In this document: positions 7,812 through 17,900 of the stretch, one piece after another
Layout of the letters: every line of letters starts with the position of its first letter
How positions within the stretch are numbered: position 1 is the first letter of the stretch
Assembly: GCF_009696375.1 (NCBI RefSeq)
Contig: NZ_VUMD01000006.1
Location: 62,001 to 126,000, forward strand
Reading direction: 5' to 3'
Length of the DNA: 64,000 bases
Origin: Clostridium porci
GTDB lineage: Bacteria > Bacillota > Clostridia > Lachnospirales > Lachnospiraceae
The notes under the pieces: generated by a model
What the model was told of the DNA's origin: nothing
The model's database searches: none
What the model saw: only the letters and a program-made list of their open reading frames with translations
Position numbers and translations under genes: made by a program

Positions 7812-7844
7812 CAAAAAGCTGCCGGGATTTCCGACAGCTCTTCG
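7812..7844 (-). terminator. Rho-independent terminator of flotillin gene
   Basis: Minus-strand stem AGCTGTCGG/CCCGGCAGCT with loop AAAT and TTTTTGTG tail. Confidence 0.85.
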
Positions 7845-7876
7845 CTTTGATAGGCTTAAAAGATATGGTCCAAAAC

Positions 7877-9400
7877 TTACATCTCATCTACAACATCCAT
7901 GGCTACCGAAACGGCCGTGTCTGCGTTATCGGTTCCTTCCGGAATACCGGAAACGGTGACATTCTTCGTTACCTTGGCGTCATAGGTGTTGGCTCTCATG
8001 ACCTCCGTCAGATCCAGTCCAGTGGTTTCTTTCATGGATTCAATGGTTTTCGCTAACACAGCCGGTACATATCCGCCCATGGATGCGACACCACCATTTC
8101 CGTTACCGGAGTCGATGATGGTTACCTTACCGATGGCGGAAAGCGGCTCTGCGATTGCCTTTGCCATTTCAGGCAGTTTCTCTACAATCATCTCCATCAT
8201 AGCAGCCTGGCCATACTTCTTCATAGCCTCAGCCTTTTTCTCCATTGCTTCCGCCTCTGCAATACCGGTTGCCTGGATCGCTTCTGCCTGTGCCTTACCT
8301 TCTGCGGCAATACCGGCAGCCTTCTGCTCCATCGCATAACGCTCTGCCTCTGCAAGTGCTCTCGTCGCCTTTGCTTCCTGCTCCTGCTCATAGCGTTTTG
8401 CTTCCGCTTCCTTCTGACGCTTGGTTAATTCCGCCTCGGCGGCCTGTGCGATTGCATAGCGCTCGGCATCGGCTTTCTTATTGATCTCTGCTTCCAGTCT
8501 CTGCTGCTCAACAGCTACCTGCTGACGGTTCAGTTCTGCGTCACGCTCTGCCTTTGCAATCTGTGCATTTACAGTACGGATCTGAATTTCCTTTTCCTGC
8601 TCCTGCGCCTGAATATGGTACGCAGCATCTGCCTCTGCCTTCTTGGTATCAGAAACAATCTTTAACTCTGCTTTCTGAATTTCCAGCTCATTGTTCTTTC
8701 GAGCCATCTCGGTTTCAGCCAGCACTCTGGCATCATTGGCTTCCTTCTCAGCCTGAGCAACTGCAATCGCTACGTCACGATCCGCCTGCGCTTTCGCAAT
8801 GGAAGCACTCTTCTGAATCTGGGACATGTTATCCTGACCAAGCGCGACAATAAGTCCCTTCTCGTCATCGATTTTCTGGATATTACAGGAAATGATTTCA
8901 ATTCCAAGGTTGTTCATATCAACCTGGGCCTTTTCCTGCACCTGATCACCAAACTGTTTCCGGTCTGTACACAGTTCCTGCAATTTCTGGGTGCCGATAA
9001 TCTCTCGCATATTACCCTGTAAAGAATCGGTCAATGCCTGACAAATCTCAGGCTCTGTCATATTCAGGAAGTTTCGCATAGCCAGTTTGATGCCCTCTTC
9101 GTCTGTACGAACACGCACCTTTGCAATCGCATCAATATCAACGCCGATGAAATCCTGTGTGGGAATGTAACCGTTGGTTTTAATGTCGATTGAGATCTGT
9201 TTTAACAAAAGTTCATCTTTTCGTTCCAAATACGGAATTTTGATGCCCGCTTGTCCAATAAGGATCTTTGGATTTTTTGTGAGGCCGGAAATGATGAAAG
9301 CCATGTCGGTAGGTGCTTTGACGTAGCCGCTGGCTAAAATCGCCACCACTGCGATTACCACTAAAGCAATCAGGATTTTGGGAAGTAACTGCATGATCAT
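7877..9400 (-). CDS. Flotillin-like SPFH/band 7 membrane protein
   Basis: The 507-residue protein has the flotillin order: one N-terminal membrane segment (ILIALVVIAVVAILASGYV, residues about 9-27), an SPFH domain (about 28-200, with KAPTDMAFIISGLTKNPKIL), a long alanine-glutamate coiled coil (about 200-400, many AEAE and AEAER repeats) and a glycine-containing C-terminal part. Flotillins form oligomeric scaffolds at membrane microdomains and recruit FtsH, Sec and signalling proteins in Bacillus. Here the element also encodes FtsH and SecYE, which suggests a dedicated partner set (inference). It starts behind GGAGGATCATT and is transcribed alone from the ACCAAT-class promoter at 9455, ending at a strong terminator. 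Confidence 0.92.
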   Translation of the reverse strand: MIMQLLPKILIALVVIAVVAILASGYVKAPTDMAFIISGLTKNPKILIGQAGIKIPYLERKDELLLKQISIDIKTNGYIPTQDFIGVDIDAIAKVRVRTDEEGIKLAMRNFLNMTEPEICQALTDSLQGNMREIIGTQKLQELCTDRKQFGDQVQEKAQVDMNNLGIEIISCNIQKIDDEKGLIVALGQDNMSQIQKSASIAKAQADRDVAIAVAQAEKEANDARVLAETEMARKNNELEIQKAELKIVSDTKKAEADAAYHIQAQEQEKEIQIRTVNAQIAKAERDAELNRQQVAVEQQRLEAEINKKADAERYAIAQAAEAELTKRQKEAEAKRYEQEQEAKATRALAEAERYAMEQKAAGIAAEGKAQAEAIQATGIAEAEAMEKKAEAMKKYGQAAMMEMIVEKLPEMAKAIAEPLSAIGKVTIIDSGNGNGGVASMGGYVPAVLAKTIESMKETTGLDLTEVMRANTYDAKVTKNVTVSGIPEGTDNADTAVSVAMDVVDEM

Positions 9401-9454
9401 AATGATCCTCCTTTTCTTCTGCGTCAGCAGAAATGCGTTTTTATTGTTGAGTTA

Positions 9455-9487
9455 ATTATGAAAAGGTTTTTCAAATTATTGGTTTTT
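9455..9487 (-). promoter_or_regulatory. ACCAAT-N17-CATAAT promoter of flotillin gene
   Basis: Minus strand: AAAAACCAAT (9478-9487), 17-bp spacer, CATAATTAAC (-10 at 9455-9460). It is 55 bp from ATG 9400 and overlaps nothing but the extreme 3' flank of the PH-domain gene. Confidence 0.7.
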
Positions 9488-9489
9488 CG

Positions 9490-9885
9490 TTAAGCATCAG
9501 TGTCCCATTCATCATTTTCTGATGCGTCCCCATACAGTTCCCGTACACCCACTCGTTTTTGCTGCCTTTGTTCCTCTACTTTGTCAGATAGCAGTTTCCA
9601 CACTTCTTCCGGTTTTCGAACATTTTGGTTCAGAAAGTTCCCCATGGACATATCGCTACTGGATACCAAAATGGTTCCAATCCCAAAGACACGCTGCAGG
9701 AATGTGCATTTCACACTCACATCTTTGATGCGATACAAACGGATCTCATCATTGGTTACCGTCAAGAATCCTCTTTTTACAAAAAGTTTTTCATTCTCCA
9801 GACGATAATGCGTAAATGTCCATGGAAGACCACACCACAGTCTTTTTCTGTCTTGCCAGAGAATCTCTTTTTCTTCTGTATTCAT
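9490..9885 (-). CDS. PH-domain (YdbS-like, bPH2) protein
   Basis: The 131-residue protein matches the bacterial PH-like fold of the YdbS/DUF304 family: WFTF-like start (LPWTFTHYRLENEKLFVKRG), LTVTNDEIRLYRIKDVSVK, then the conserved FGIGTILVSSSD turn and a C-terminal helix. Unlike YdbS it has no clear transmembrane pair, so it is probably a soluble PH domain. It lies 15 bp after the NlpC/P60 gene, behind GGAGAGAAAAA, so it shares that promoter. Role unknown. Confidence 0.75.
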   Translation of the reverse strand: MNTEEKEILWQDRKRLWCGLPWTFTHYRLENEKLFVKRGFLTVTNDEIRLYRIKDVSVKCTFLQRVFGIGTILVSSSDMSMGNFLNQNVRKPEEVWKLLSDKVEEQRQQKRVGVRELYGDASENDEWDTDA

Positions 9886-9900
9886 TTTTTCTCTCCTTTC

Positions 9901-10446
9901 TTATTGAACCATCGCCAGATTTGGGCGTCCTACCATGACAACCGAGCTTAATGACACAGGCCTTGTAGCCACCTTCTGTTTGCTGTACGAAGCCTCGATC
10001 TGTCTTCCATCGCCGACATACATGGACACATGGGAGATATTGCGGTATCGTCCATTCTTTTTATAGGAATAAAAAATCAGGTCTCCAGGTTCCCATGCAC
10101 TAACGCTGATTTCACTGCCGTCTGCCGCCAGCCCTCTTGCCATTTCCGCTGCCGTTGTAGCTCCTCCATGGGACAGATCAAGGCCGGCATCTTTGTAGCT
10201 GTAGTAAATTAAAGAGGAGCAATCATATGCTTTTCCACTGTCCCTGCGTTCCATGGAATATGGATAACCCAGCTTTGACATTGCAAAATCGATTGCCTCC
10301 TCCGAGGTGTCATTCGCTGCTGTACCGTCAGCATTTAAGAGCACTGTTTCTGTGGTCCATTCTGCTGTTTCATATTCCTGCGCAAATGCCGTGCCGGCCG
10401 ACAGGGTGGCAAACAGTGCTGCAATGATTAACATTTTTCGTTTCAT
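9901..10446 (-). CDS. Secreted NlpC/P60 peptidoglycan endopeptidase
   Basis: 181 residues. A Sec signal peptide (MKRKMLIIAALFATLSAGTAFAQ) precedes one NlpC/P60 domain. The catalytic cysteine is in YDCSSLIYYSY near residue 75, the histidine in ISHVSMYVGDG near 138 and a third polar residue probably in QIEASYS. Such enzymes cut peptide cross-links in the cell wall, and mobile elements use them to open the wall for transfer. It has no wall-binding domain. Transcribed from the ACCAAT-class promoter at 10480 together with the PH-domain gene. Confidence 0.9.
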   Translation of the reverse strand: MKRKMLIIAALFATLSAGTAFAQEYETAEWTTETVLLNADGTAANDTSEEAIDFAMSKLGYPYSMERRDSGKAYDCSSLIYYSYKDAGLDLSHGGATTAAEMARGLAADGSEISVSAWEPGDLIFYSYKKNGRYRNISHVSMYVGDGRQIEASYSKQKVATRPVSLSSVVMVGRPNLAMVQ

Positions 10447-10479
10447 CGTTGGTTCTCCTTTTCATGTTTTCTTGGTCTA

Positions 10480-10512
10480 ATTATGACAAAATTGTTACAA
10501 ATATTGGTTTTT
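10480..10512 (-). promoter_or_regulatory. ACCAAT-N17-CATAAT promoter of NlpC/P60 operon
   Basis: AAAAACCAAT (10503-10512), 17-bp spacer and CATAATTAGA (-10 at 10480-10485) on the minus strand, 34 bp before ATG 10446. Confidence 0.7.
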
Positions 10513-10556
10513 GCCTCTGTCAGTAAAAAGAAAGATCCTTGCATCTGTAGCTTTTG

Positions 10557-10593
10557 CACAAAAAAAAGACGCCGCTTTCGACGGCATCTTTTT
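10557..10593 (-). terminator. Rho-independent terminator of adhesin operon
   Basis: Minus-strand stem GATGCCGTC/GCGGCGTC around AAA, followed by eight T residues. Confidence 0.85.
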
Positions 10594-10596
10594 GTA

Positions 10597-11928
10597 TTAA
10601 ACCTTATTTCTTTGTCTGTAATGAACACAGGATTTACAGGTTTCTGCGGTGTGCTTTTTGTATGGACACTTAATCTCCTTATTGTACACACAGCGGTTCT
10701 TGATCTTCTTGGTCATTAGAAAGGCCAGGATTCCAGCCAGAAGCACCATGAATAAAGCAGACGCAACCGGGTGTTCCTGCACCGCTTCTACGATTGCCTC
10801 GTAGGTTGCCGTGATGAATCCCACGATTTTTTCCAGAAAACTCTGTTCCTCTACAACGGCGGCGCCGCTTTCCTTTTCATAGGTGGCAGTCACCGCCATC
10901 GTGTAGATGACACTCTCCTCTGCCGGGATGTCTTCCTGGTAAACGTAGCTCCAGCTTTTACCAACGATTGCTGGCATGCTGACTTCTCCGCTATAGGTTG
11001 CTTCAATATCACGTACGCGTTTGCTGCCTGTACCACGGGCATTTCGCATCACGGTACCATCTGCGCCGGTATAGGCCTCTCCATCCCAGTTAATGCTGCT
11101 GACCTTATAAGACTCCGGATCCAATTTTAGATACGCCAGAAAATCATCTGCGTACGGCGTCAGATCTTCGGTTTTCGGAATTTCCTTTCCATTCAACACA
11201 AATACATCCGCATCATAGCCGCTGATCGTGATCGGGAAGGAAAACTCATCCTTCCACTGCTCACTTAAAGTTTTAGTGTCTTTCAAATCCAGGACCGCTT
11301 TTACAGTTTGCTTGGTATCAACGTCTTCAAATTCGGTTTCTTTTTTGTCCGGAATCTGCACGCCAGCCTCAACGCCCTTATAGGTCATCTTGACTTCCTT
11401 ATATTCCGTGCGTTCTTCCGCTTCCTTTTCGTTTAACGTCTTCGACACCAACACATAGGATCGTCCATCTTCACCGATCATGGAATCTGCCGGCTCATAC
11501 TCCGACTCATCCCCGGTAAATACCTCGCTGTTATAAGAAAGTGTGGATGGTACCACATCCTCTTTGTTGACCAGAGAGACATTTTTGGTTGCAGACAGCA
11601 CATACGTTTCACCATGGACTGTGATCGTTTCCGGCAGATACTCTTTGGCATCACCGTTCTGATCATAGGTTTCATAAGTCAGCTTTTTATCAAAGCTGCC
11701 CGCTCCCGGTTCCACATCGTCGGTTTTGACTGTGACTTCCTTAAGGCCTCTTTGGGTTTCTGCAGCTGTTTCTGTCACTTCAGTCTGGCTGCTTTCTGTT
11801 TCTTCCTGTGCCACTGATGTTTCCTGGGATACGTCAGGCAGATTCGCTGACGCAAAGGCCGGACCGGCCTGGCACCCTAAAATAAGGGCGCCAGCCAGGA
11901 GAATGGCTACGGTTTTTCTCTTACGCAT
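10597..11928 (-). CDS. Secreted membrane-anchored surface protein with Cys-rich cytoplasmic tail
   Basis: 443 residues from ATG 11928. A signal peptide (RKRKTVAILLAGALILGCQ) leads to a Ser/Thr/Glu-rich linker, a large beta-rich extracellular region of unknown family, one membrane segment near the C-terminus (VASALFMVLLAGILAFLM) and a basic cytoplasmic tail with four cysteines (CVYNKEIKCPYKK, CKSC) that could bind metal. The mature N-terminus after GCQ might be a lipobox-like cysteine, but the LILGC context also fits plain signal peptidase cleavage. Its ATG lies within the last codons of the adhesin gene (8-bp overlap), so it is co-translated with it and probably works with it at the surface. 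Confidence 0.8.
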   Translation of the reverse strand: MRKRKTVAILLAGALILGCQAGPAFASANLPDVSQETSVAQEETESSQTEVTETAAETQRGLKEVTVKTDDVEPGAGSFDKKLTYETYDQNGDAKEYLPETITVHGETYVLSATKNVSLVNKEDVVPSTLSYNSEVFTGDESEYEPADSMIGEDGRSYVLVSKTLNEKEAEERTEYKEVKMTYKGVEAGVQIPDKKETEFEDVDTKQTVKAVLDLKDTKTLSEQWKDEFSFPITISGYDADVFVLNGKEIPKTEDLTPYADDFLAYLKLDPESYKVSSINWDGEAYTGADGTVMRNARGTGSKRVRDIEATYSGEVSMPAIVGKSWSYVYQEDIPAEESVIYTMAVTATYEKESGAAVVEEQSFLEKIVGFITATYEAIVEAVQEHPVASALFMVLLAGILAFLMTKKIKNRCVYNKEIKCPYKKHTAETCKSCVHYRQRNKV

Positions 11929-14900
11929 TTTCTTCTCCTTTCTTTTTCCGGCGTACGACTGCCAATCCCACAAGTCCGCAAGTCATAAGACCTGCAAGCA
12001 TCAGGAACGGGAAGAAGTCTCCGGTCTTTGACGGGTTTGCAAATGGATGCCAGTTACCGTCGCGGTCAAACCAGCCCTTGCCGTAAGCATCAGATCCATT
12101 GTCGTACTTAGCATCAATGAAGCCTTTCTTGCCAGGATCCGGATCTCTCGGCTTATCCGGCGGGGTTTCTTTCTTGTGGTTATAGAAGGTTGTTTCACCC
12201 TCTACGCCACCCTTCTTCACGGTAAAGGTGATATATCCATCAGACAGCTCATATACGTTCGGCACCTTGGTCTCCCGTACAGCGTAATGTCCGTACTGGT
12301 CAGGCTTAAAGGTAATGAGCCCATAGGAATCTGTCGTACCGGTATACACAACCTTGCCCTCTTCGTTTGCAATCTCAAAACGCACACCCTCAACCGGCTC
12401 TCCGGTATCGTAATCTGCCTTTTTGATGATAACCTCTGGCGGGGTCTCGTAGTTTGCCACATTCTCAGACAGATGTGAGGTCTTATTGATCACAAACTCA
12501 TACAGGGTTTCGTCAAGCTCATAACCATCCGGCGCCTTGGTCTCCCGATAAGAATACTTACCAGGTGTTGTGAATGTTACATAAGCCTTACCATTCTGAT
12601 CTGTGACAACTTTCTTGTACACATTGCCCTTTTCGTCATAAATCGTGAATTCAGCACCCGGCAGTCCCTTCATAGTCATACCGTCATACTTGTTGAATTC
12701 AATGGACGGCGGCTCTGGTGTACTTCCGCCACCACCTCCACCCGGCTTTTTGTCTTCCATCACAACAACGAGCAAGGTGTCTGGCTTTGTCATTGACATG
12801 GTAAATTCCACATCCGCGGCCTTAAGGTAGCCAGCCGGCGGTGTGATCTCGTGGAAGAGGTAGGTTTCGCCCGCTTCCAGTTTTCCGGTTAAGATAATCT
12901 CGCCATTCAGCTCAAATTCTGGAACAATGACTGCCTTGTCGGACTTTCGTAAGATTGAGAACTTACCACCGCTCAGCTTTTCATCCGTTCCCTTCTTAAC
13001 CTTCACGAGTTTTACTTCTGTCTGCTCATCGGTCATCTTCACTGTCTGTACTTTTTCAGTATTTTCTACAGTAAAGCGAACCGGTTCTGCTTTGTAGTAA
13101 CCTGCCGGAGCCTCTTCCTCATACAAGGTATAAGTCTTGCCGGCGACGAGTTTGCCAGTGATGTTTCTGGCCTTGCCGTCAGTTACCCAGGCATCCATCA
13201 CATCTCCATTTTCAGCACGTACCACCAGTTTTGCTCCGATGACTGCTTTGTCGTTTTCATCTACCTTGATGATCTCCATCTTGGTCGGTGCGTTCTTCAT
13301 CGCAGCCTTAATCGGTGTCTTCTGGTTCAAATACGGAATCTTAAAGGAAACGCTGTTGCCAGTCACATAGCCATCCGGGGCTTCAAGCTCCTTTAACAGA
13401 TAGCTCTGTCCGGAAATCAACTGGCCAGTGATGTTTACGCCGTTCGGATCTGCTGCAAAGATCAGTTCCTTACCTCTTTCAAAGAGTTCGGATTCCATGA
13501 TCGCTTTCACAGCGGTTCCATCCGGGTTGACGATCTGATAGCGTCCGCCAGACAGCGGGTTGCCATCCATGTCAGTCTTGACAAAGAGTAACTTGGTTGG
13601 TGCATCTTTCATGCGAACCACATTGTTCGTTACCGAAATGCTCTTTGCTACACCCTCAGCATGAATTTCGCCGTTTTCATCCACGGCATTGCCGTTTTCG
13701 TCAATGGTGATCTTCTTGCCGTCGTTTGTATAAGTGCCGTCCGGATGCGCCACGATTGTGGTCGGGTAGCCGTCCTTGTCATAAAGGATCGTCTCACCTG
13801 CATTGTTGATGTAATGTGCTTCGGTAATTGTACCGTCTGCACCGATGGTAAACTCGATGTCCTCAGAGTAGCCGTAACCCTCCGGCGCCAGCTCCTCGTG
13901 ATAACGATAGGTTGTATTGGTGTTTAATGCACCCTCGAAGACCTTGTTCTCTGTTCCGGATACCCATTTTGCAATGTGTTTCGTGGAACCATCTGGCAGT
14001 ACCTCTAAGAGTTCACAATTTGCACCAACAACTTCCTCTCCTGCAAAGTCTTCCTTGGTAAAGGAAATCTTTGTCGGGGTATCTTTCATTGGTACCTGTA
14101 CCGGATGTTTCTGGTTCAGATACGGGATATGGAATGTTTCATCTGCTCCAACAATATGACCAGTCGGAGCTTCTAACTCACGCAGGATAAAATCTTCTCC
14201 TGCCTTTAACTGGCCCGTGATATTGGTGCCAGCCAGTTCGGCAGCAAACATGATGCGCTCGCCCGCAGCAATGTTGCCGGTATGCTCTGTGGACGGGATA
14301 TTGGTATCACGCACTGCGCGTACTTCTTTTCCGTCCGCTGTCAGGATCTGGAACTTACCGCCGGAAAGAACCTTGCCGTTCAGATCCGTTTTCTGGATAA
14401 ACGCATCAGTTGGTGCATCTTTCATGCGGAACGTGTTATCCTCGATCACCAGCTCTTTCATTACGCCCTCAGCGTGAATCTCGCCGTTTTCGTCCACAGC
14501 ATTGCCGTTTTCGTCAATGGTGATCTTCTTGCCGTCGTTTGTATAGGTGCCGTCCGGATGCGCCACGATTGTGGTCGGGTAGCCGTCCTTATCATAAAGG
14601 ATCGTCTCACCTGCATCGCTGATGTAGTGCGCTTCGGTAATTGTACCGTCTGCACCGATAGTAAACTCGATGTCCTCAGAGTAGCCGTAACCCTCCGGTG
14701 CCAGCTCCTCGTGATAACGATAGGTTGTCTCGATTTCCCACTGTCCGTCAAAGGACTTCGGTACATCCGTTGATACCCATCTTCCAAGGCTTTCTGTGGT
14801 TCCATCTGGATTTACTTTCAGAAGCTCACAGGTAGCTCCAAACACTTCCTTGCCAGCGAAGTCTTCCTTCGTAAACTGGTAATCCGGAATGCGTTTGTTG

Positions 14901-17900
14901 GACACGATTGCCTCAATGGATTCTCCATAGTGACCAACGGTAAACTTCACATCTTCCTCTGCCTTTGTATATCCAGGCGGAGGTGTAACCTCGTGCAGAT
15001 AGTAGGTCTTATCGGCCTGTAATACCGTCTGCCATTCTTTCCAGTCAAATCCGATGCCGAATCCGTTTTCATCGGTATCCGTGATTTCGAGGACGACGTT
15101 GCCGTCTTCATCGAGTACCTGGAAGGTACCGCCCGGTAAGATATGGGCCGGATCATCTACGCTGTTCTTTAACAACCAGATAATCGGATATTCCGTCTCA
15201 TTTGGTCCCGGCGGATTCTCCTCTGGCTCTTCGTCCGGTGTCTGTACTGGGGTATTCGCGTCATCTTCCTTGTCTGGAATTTCCGGGAACTCCTCAACAC
15301 CGCCTTCAGTGCCGTCCGGTTTTTCCGCTTTTACACTGTGTGTACGAGCCACATTTAAGTAACCGTTTCCGTCGTCCGGTGATGTAAATGCCAGTCTTTC
15401 CGGTGCATTTTCACTGACTCTTGCCGTATATGTTACCACAACTTCATTGCCAGGCTCCACGCGAACACGAGCGGTCTTGTAACCGATACCCATGCCGTCG
15501 CCGGAAATATCCTCACCGTCAATCTTGGTGATTTTCAGGTCTTCAAAGTAGCTGCGGATGCCGTAATCAAACTCATCCGATACATACATTTTCAGAGCCA
15601 TGTCTCCGGTATTGCGGATGCGAACTTCGTAAGTGACTGTATCTCCACGCTTAAATCCGTAACGATCCTCGTTCTCTTTTTCCGGAGCCGGAGTCGGTCT
15701 GGATTTTGACATGGTATATCGCGGTGTGTCCTCTTCCGGCTTCTGGACCGGAGTATTTGCATCGTCTTCCTTATCTTCCAGGTTCGGATGATCGTGAATT
15801 TCGACTTCTGTCTTTTCGTCACCCTTACCATCTCCGTCATGGTCTTCTCCACTGTACTCATAGTATTTTCCGACCACGTCATAGGTTCTGGCGGTATTGA
15901 CATAGCCCTTGCCGTCATCCGGTGCGGAATCGGATAAGTTTTCCGGTGCTGTTTCTAAGACTTCTGCCTCATATGTGACAACCGCATAGCCACCCTGTTC
16001 AATGGTAATATTTGCCACAGAACCGTTGATGCTGTGGGTTGTACCCATCTTGCTGCTCAGGCGGTCGTTGGCACGTGCATAGTATTTGACTGCCACAACA
16101 AGCGGCTGGCTGAAATAGGACTCATTTTCAAATGCGTCGCTGACATTCATGGTCAGTCTCGTGCTTCCGGTATTGGTAATGGTCACATCGTAGGTCACAA
16201 TGTCGCCTGCGAAGAAACCATATTTACCAGTCTCGCCCTTTTCCGGAGCTTCCGTGACACGTTCCTTTTCCATTTCATAATTCGGCTCTTTACCCTCTGG
16301 GTCTGGAGTCGGATCCGGCAATTCATCCGGTGGAACCTCTACGATAATGCGTCGGTTCTGCATCTCAACTACCTGCTCTTTTCCATCGCTGTTTACCACA
16401 AACTCGATGTCATAGCTGTAATAGTAGCCGTCAACCGTTCTGGACTCTCTTAAGGTATAAGTAGCACCAGGAATGAGTTTTCCGTCAAAGCGGAACTCGC
16501 CGGTTTCGTCTGTTACCCATTCTGCAACCTTGTCAGCCGGGTCATACTCTGCATAAGGCTCTTTCTTCGGACACTTATAAAGTTCCAAAGTAGCACCTGC
16601 AAGGCTGGTGCCTGTCTTCTGGTCGGTTTTTCTAAACACAACCTTGGTCGGAGCATCTTTCATACGGATCACGTTTCCAGTTACCGGAATCTGCTCTTTT
16701 ACACCCTTTGCATGAATATTGCCCTCTGCATCTACAGCATTGCCGTTTTTGTCAATCGTAATGGTAACACCATTGTCGGTATAGGTGCCGTCCTGGTGCT
16801 TCACGATTGTGGTTGTAAATCCATCTGCGTCATAGAGAATGGTCTCTCTGTTTTTATTGACATAATGCGCGTCTGTGACCTTGCCGTCCTCATCCAGGGT
16901 AAACTGAATGTCTTCGCTGACTAAGTAACCATCCGGTGCCTTGACCTCATGGTAAAGGTATGTGGTATCACCCGTCAGTTTTCCGGCCAACTCATGCGGT
17001 TTTGTACCGGATACCCAGGATTCAATAGTTGTAGTTGTGCCGTTTGAATTGATCTTCTTCAGTTCAAGGGACGCACCTGGCACTTCCTTGCCGCCAAAAT
17101 CCTCTTTGGTAAAGGAAATGGCTGTCGGCTTATCCTGCATGATAACCTTGTCTACCACGCCGTCTTCCGATACGGTAAAGATAACGTCTGCGGAATAACC
17201 ATAACCCTCAGGCGCCAGTTCCTCGTGATAACGATAGGTCTTTCCTGCTTCCAGAACGCCAACAAACTTTCTCGGCTCCTTGGTAGATACCCACTCCATC
17301 TTATTGCCGAGAGCATCTGTTAAGACGTTTCCTCTCTCGTCCATCAGCTGGCAGAGTGCCCCTTCCACTTCTTCGGAGGTTGCCCAGTCTGTTTTTGTAA
17401 ACCAAACCTCGGTCGGTTTGTTGAACATCGTAATGTCTTTGATTTCACATTTCTCACCGAACGCAAAACCAAATTTGTTTAACACAAGCTCGGAGTCATC
17501 GGTAAAGTTCAGATGCTCAGTCAGAACATAGTCCGTGTTTTTCTCAAAGGGCGTGCGTTCGCTGTTTTCATTACGTGTATTGGTAAACAGCACGTTGGAT
17601 ACGGCGGTGTTGGATGTCTTTCCGTCCGGCTTGGTGTTGCTGACCACAAACTGATAGTCTTCCGGTACGACCTGGACCACACTGTACTTGGTGTTATACG
17701 GCAGGTCATGGATCACAACAAAGTCATTTCCGTAAAGTGTGACTGTAAACTCCGTTTCTTTCTCAGTGGCTGCGAATCGGCCGCTGTTGCTGGCGTTCTT
17801 TGTCACATAGCCATAGATGCCCGTAAGCGGTGCTCCGCTTTCATCTGTCAGCTTGATCTTAAAGACAAAAGCGGCGTTTTTGTTATCCAGATGTGTGCCT

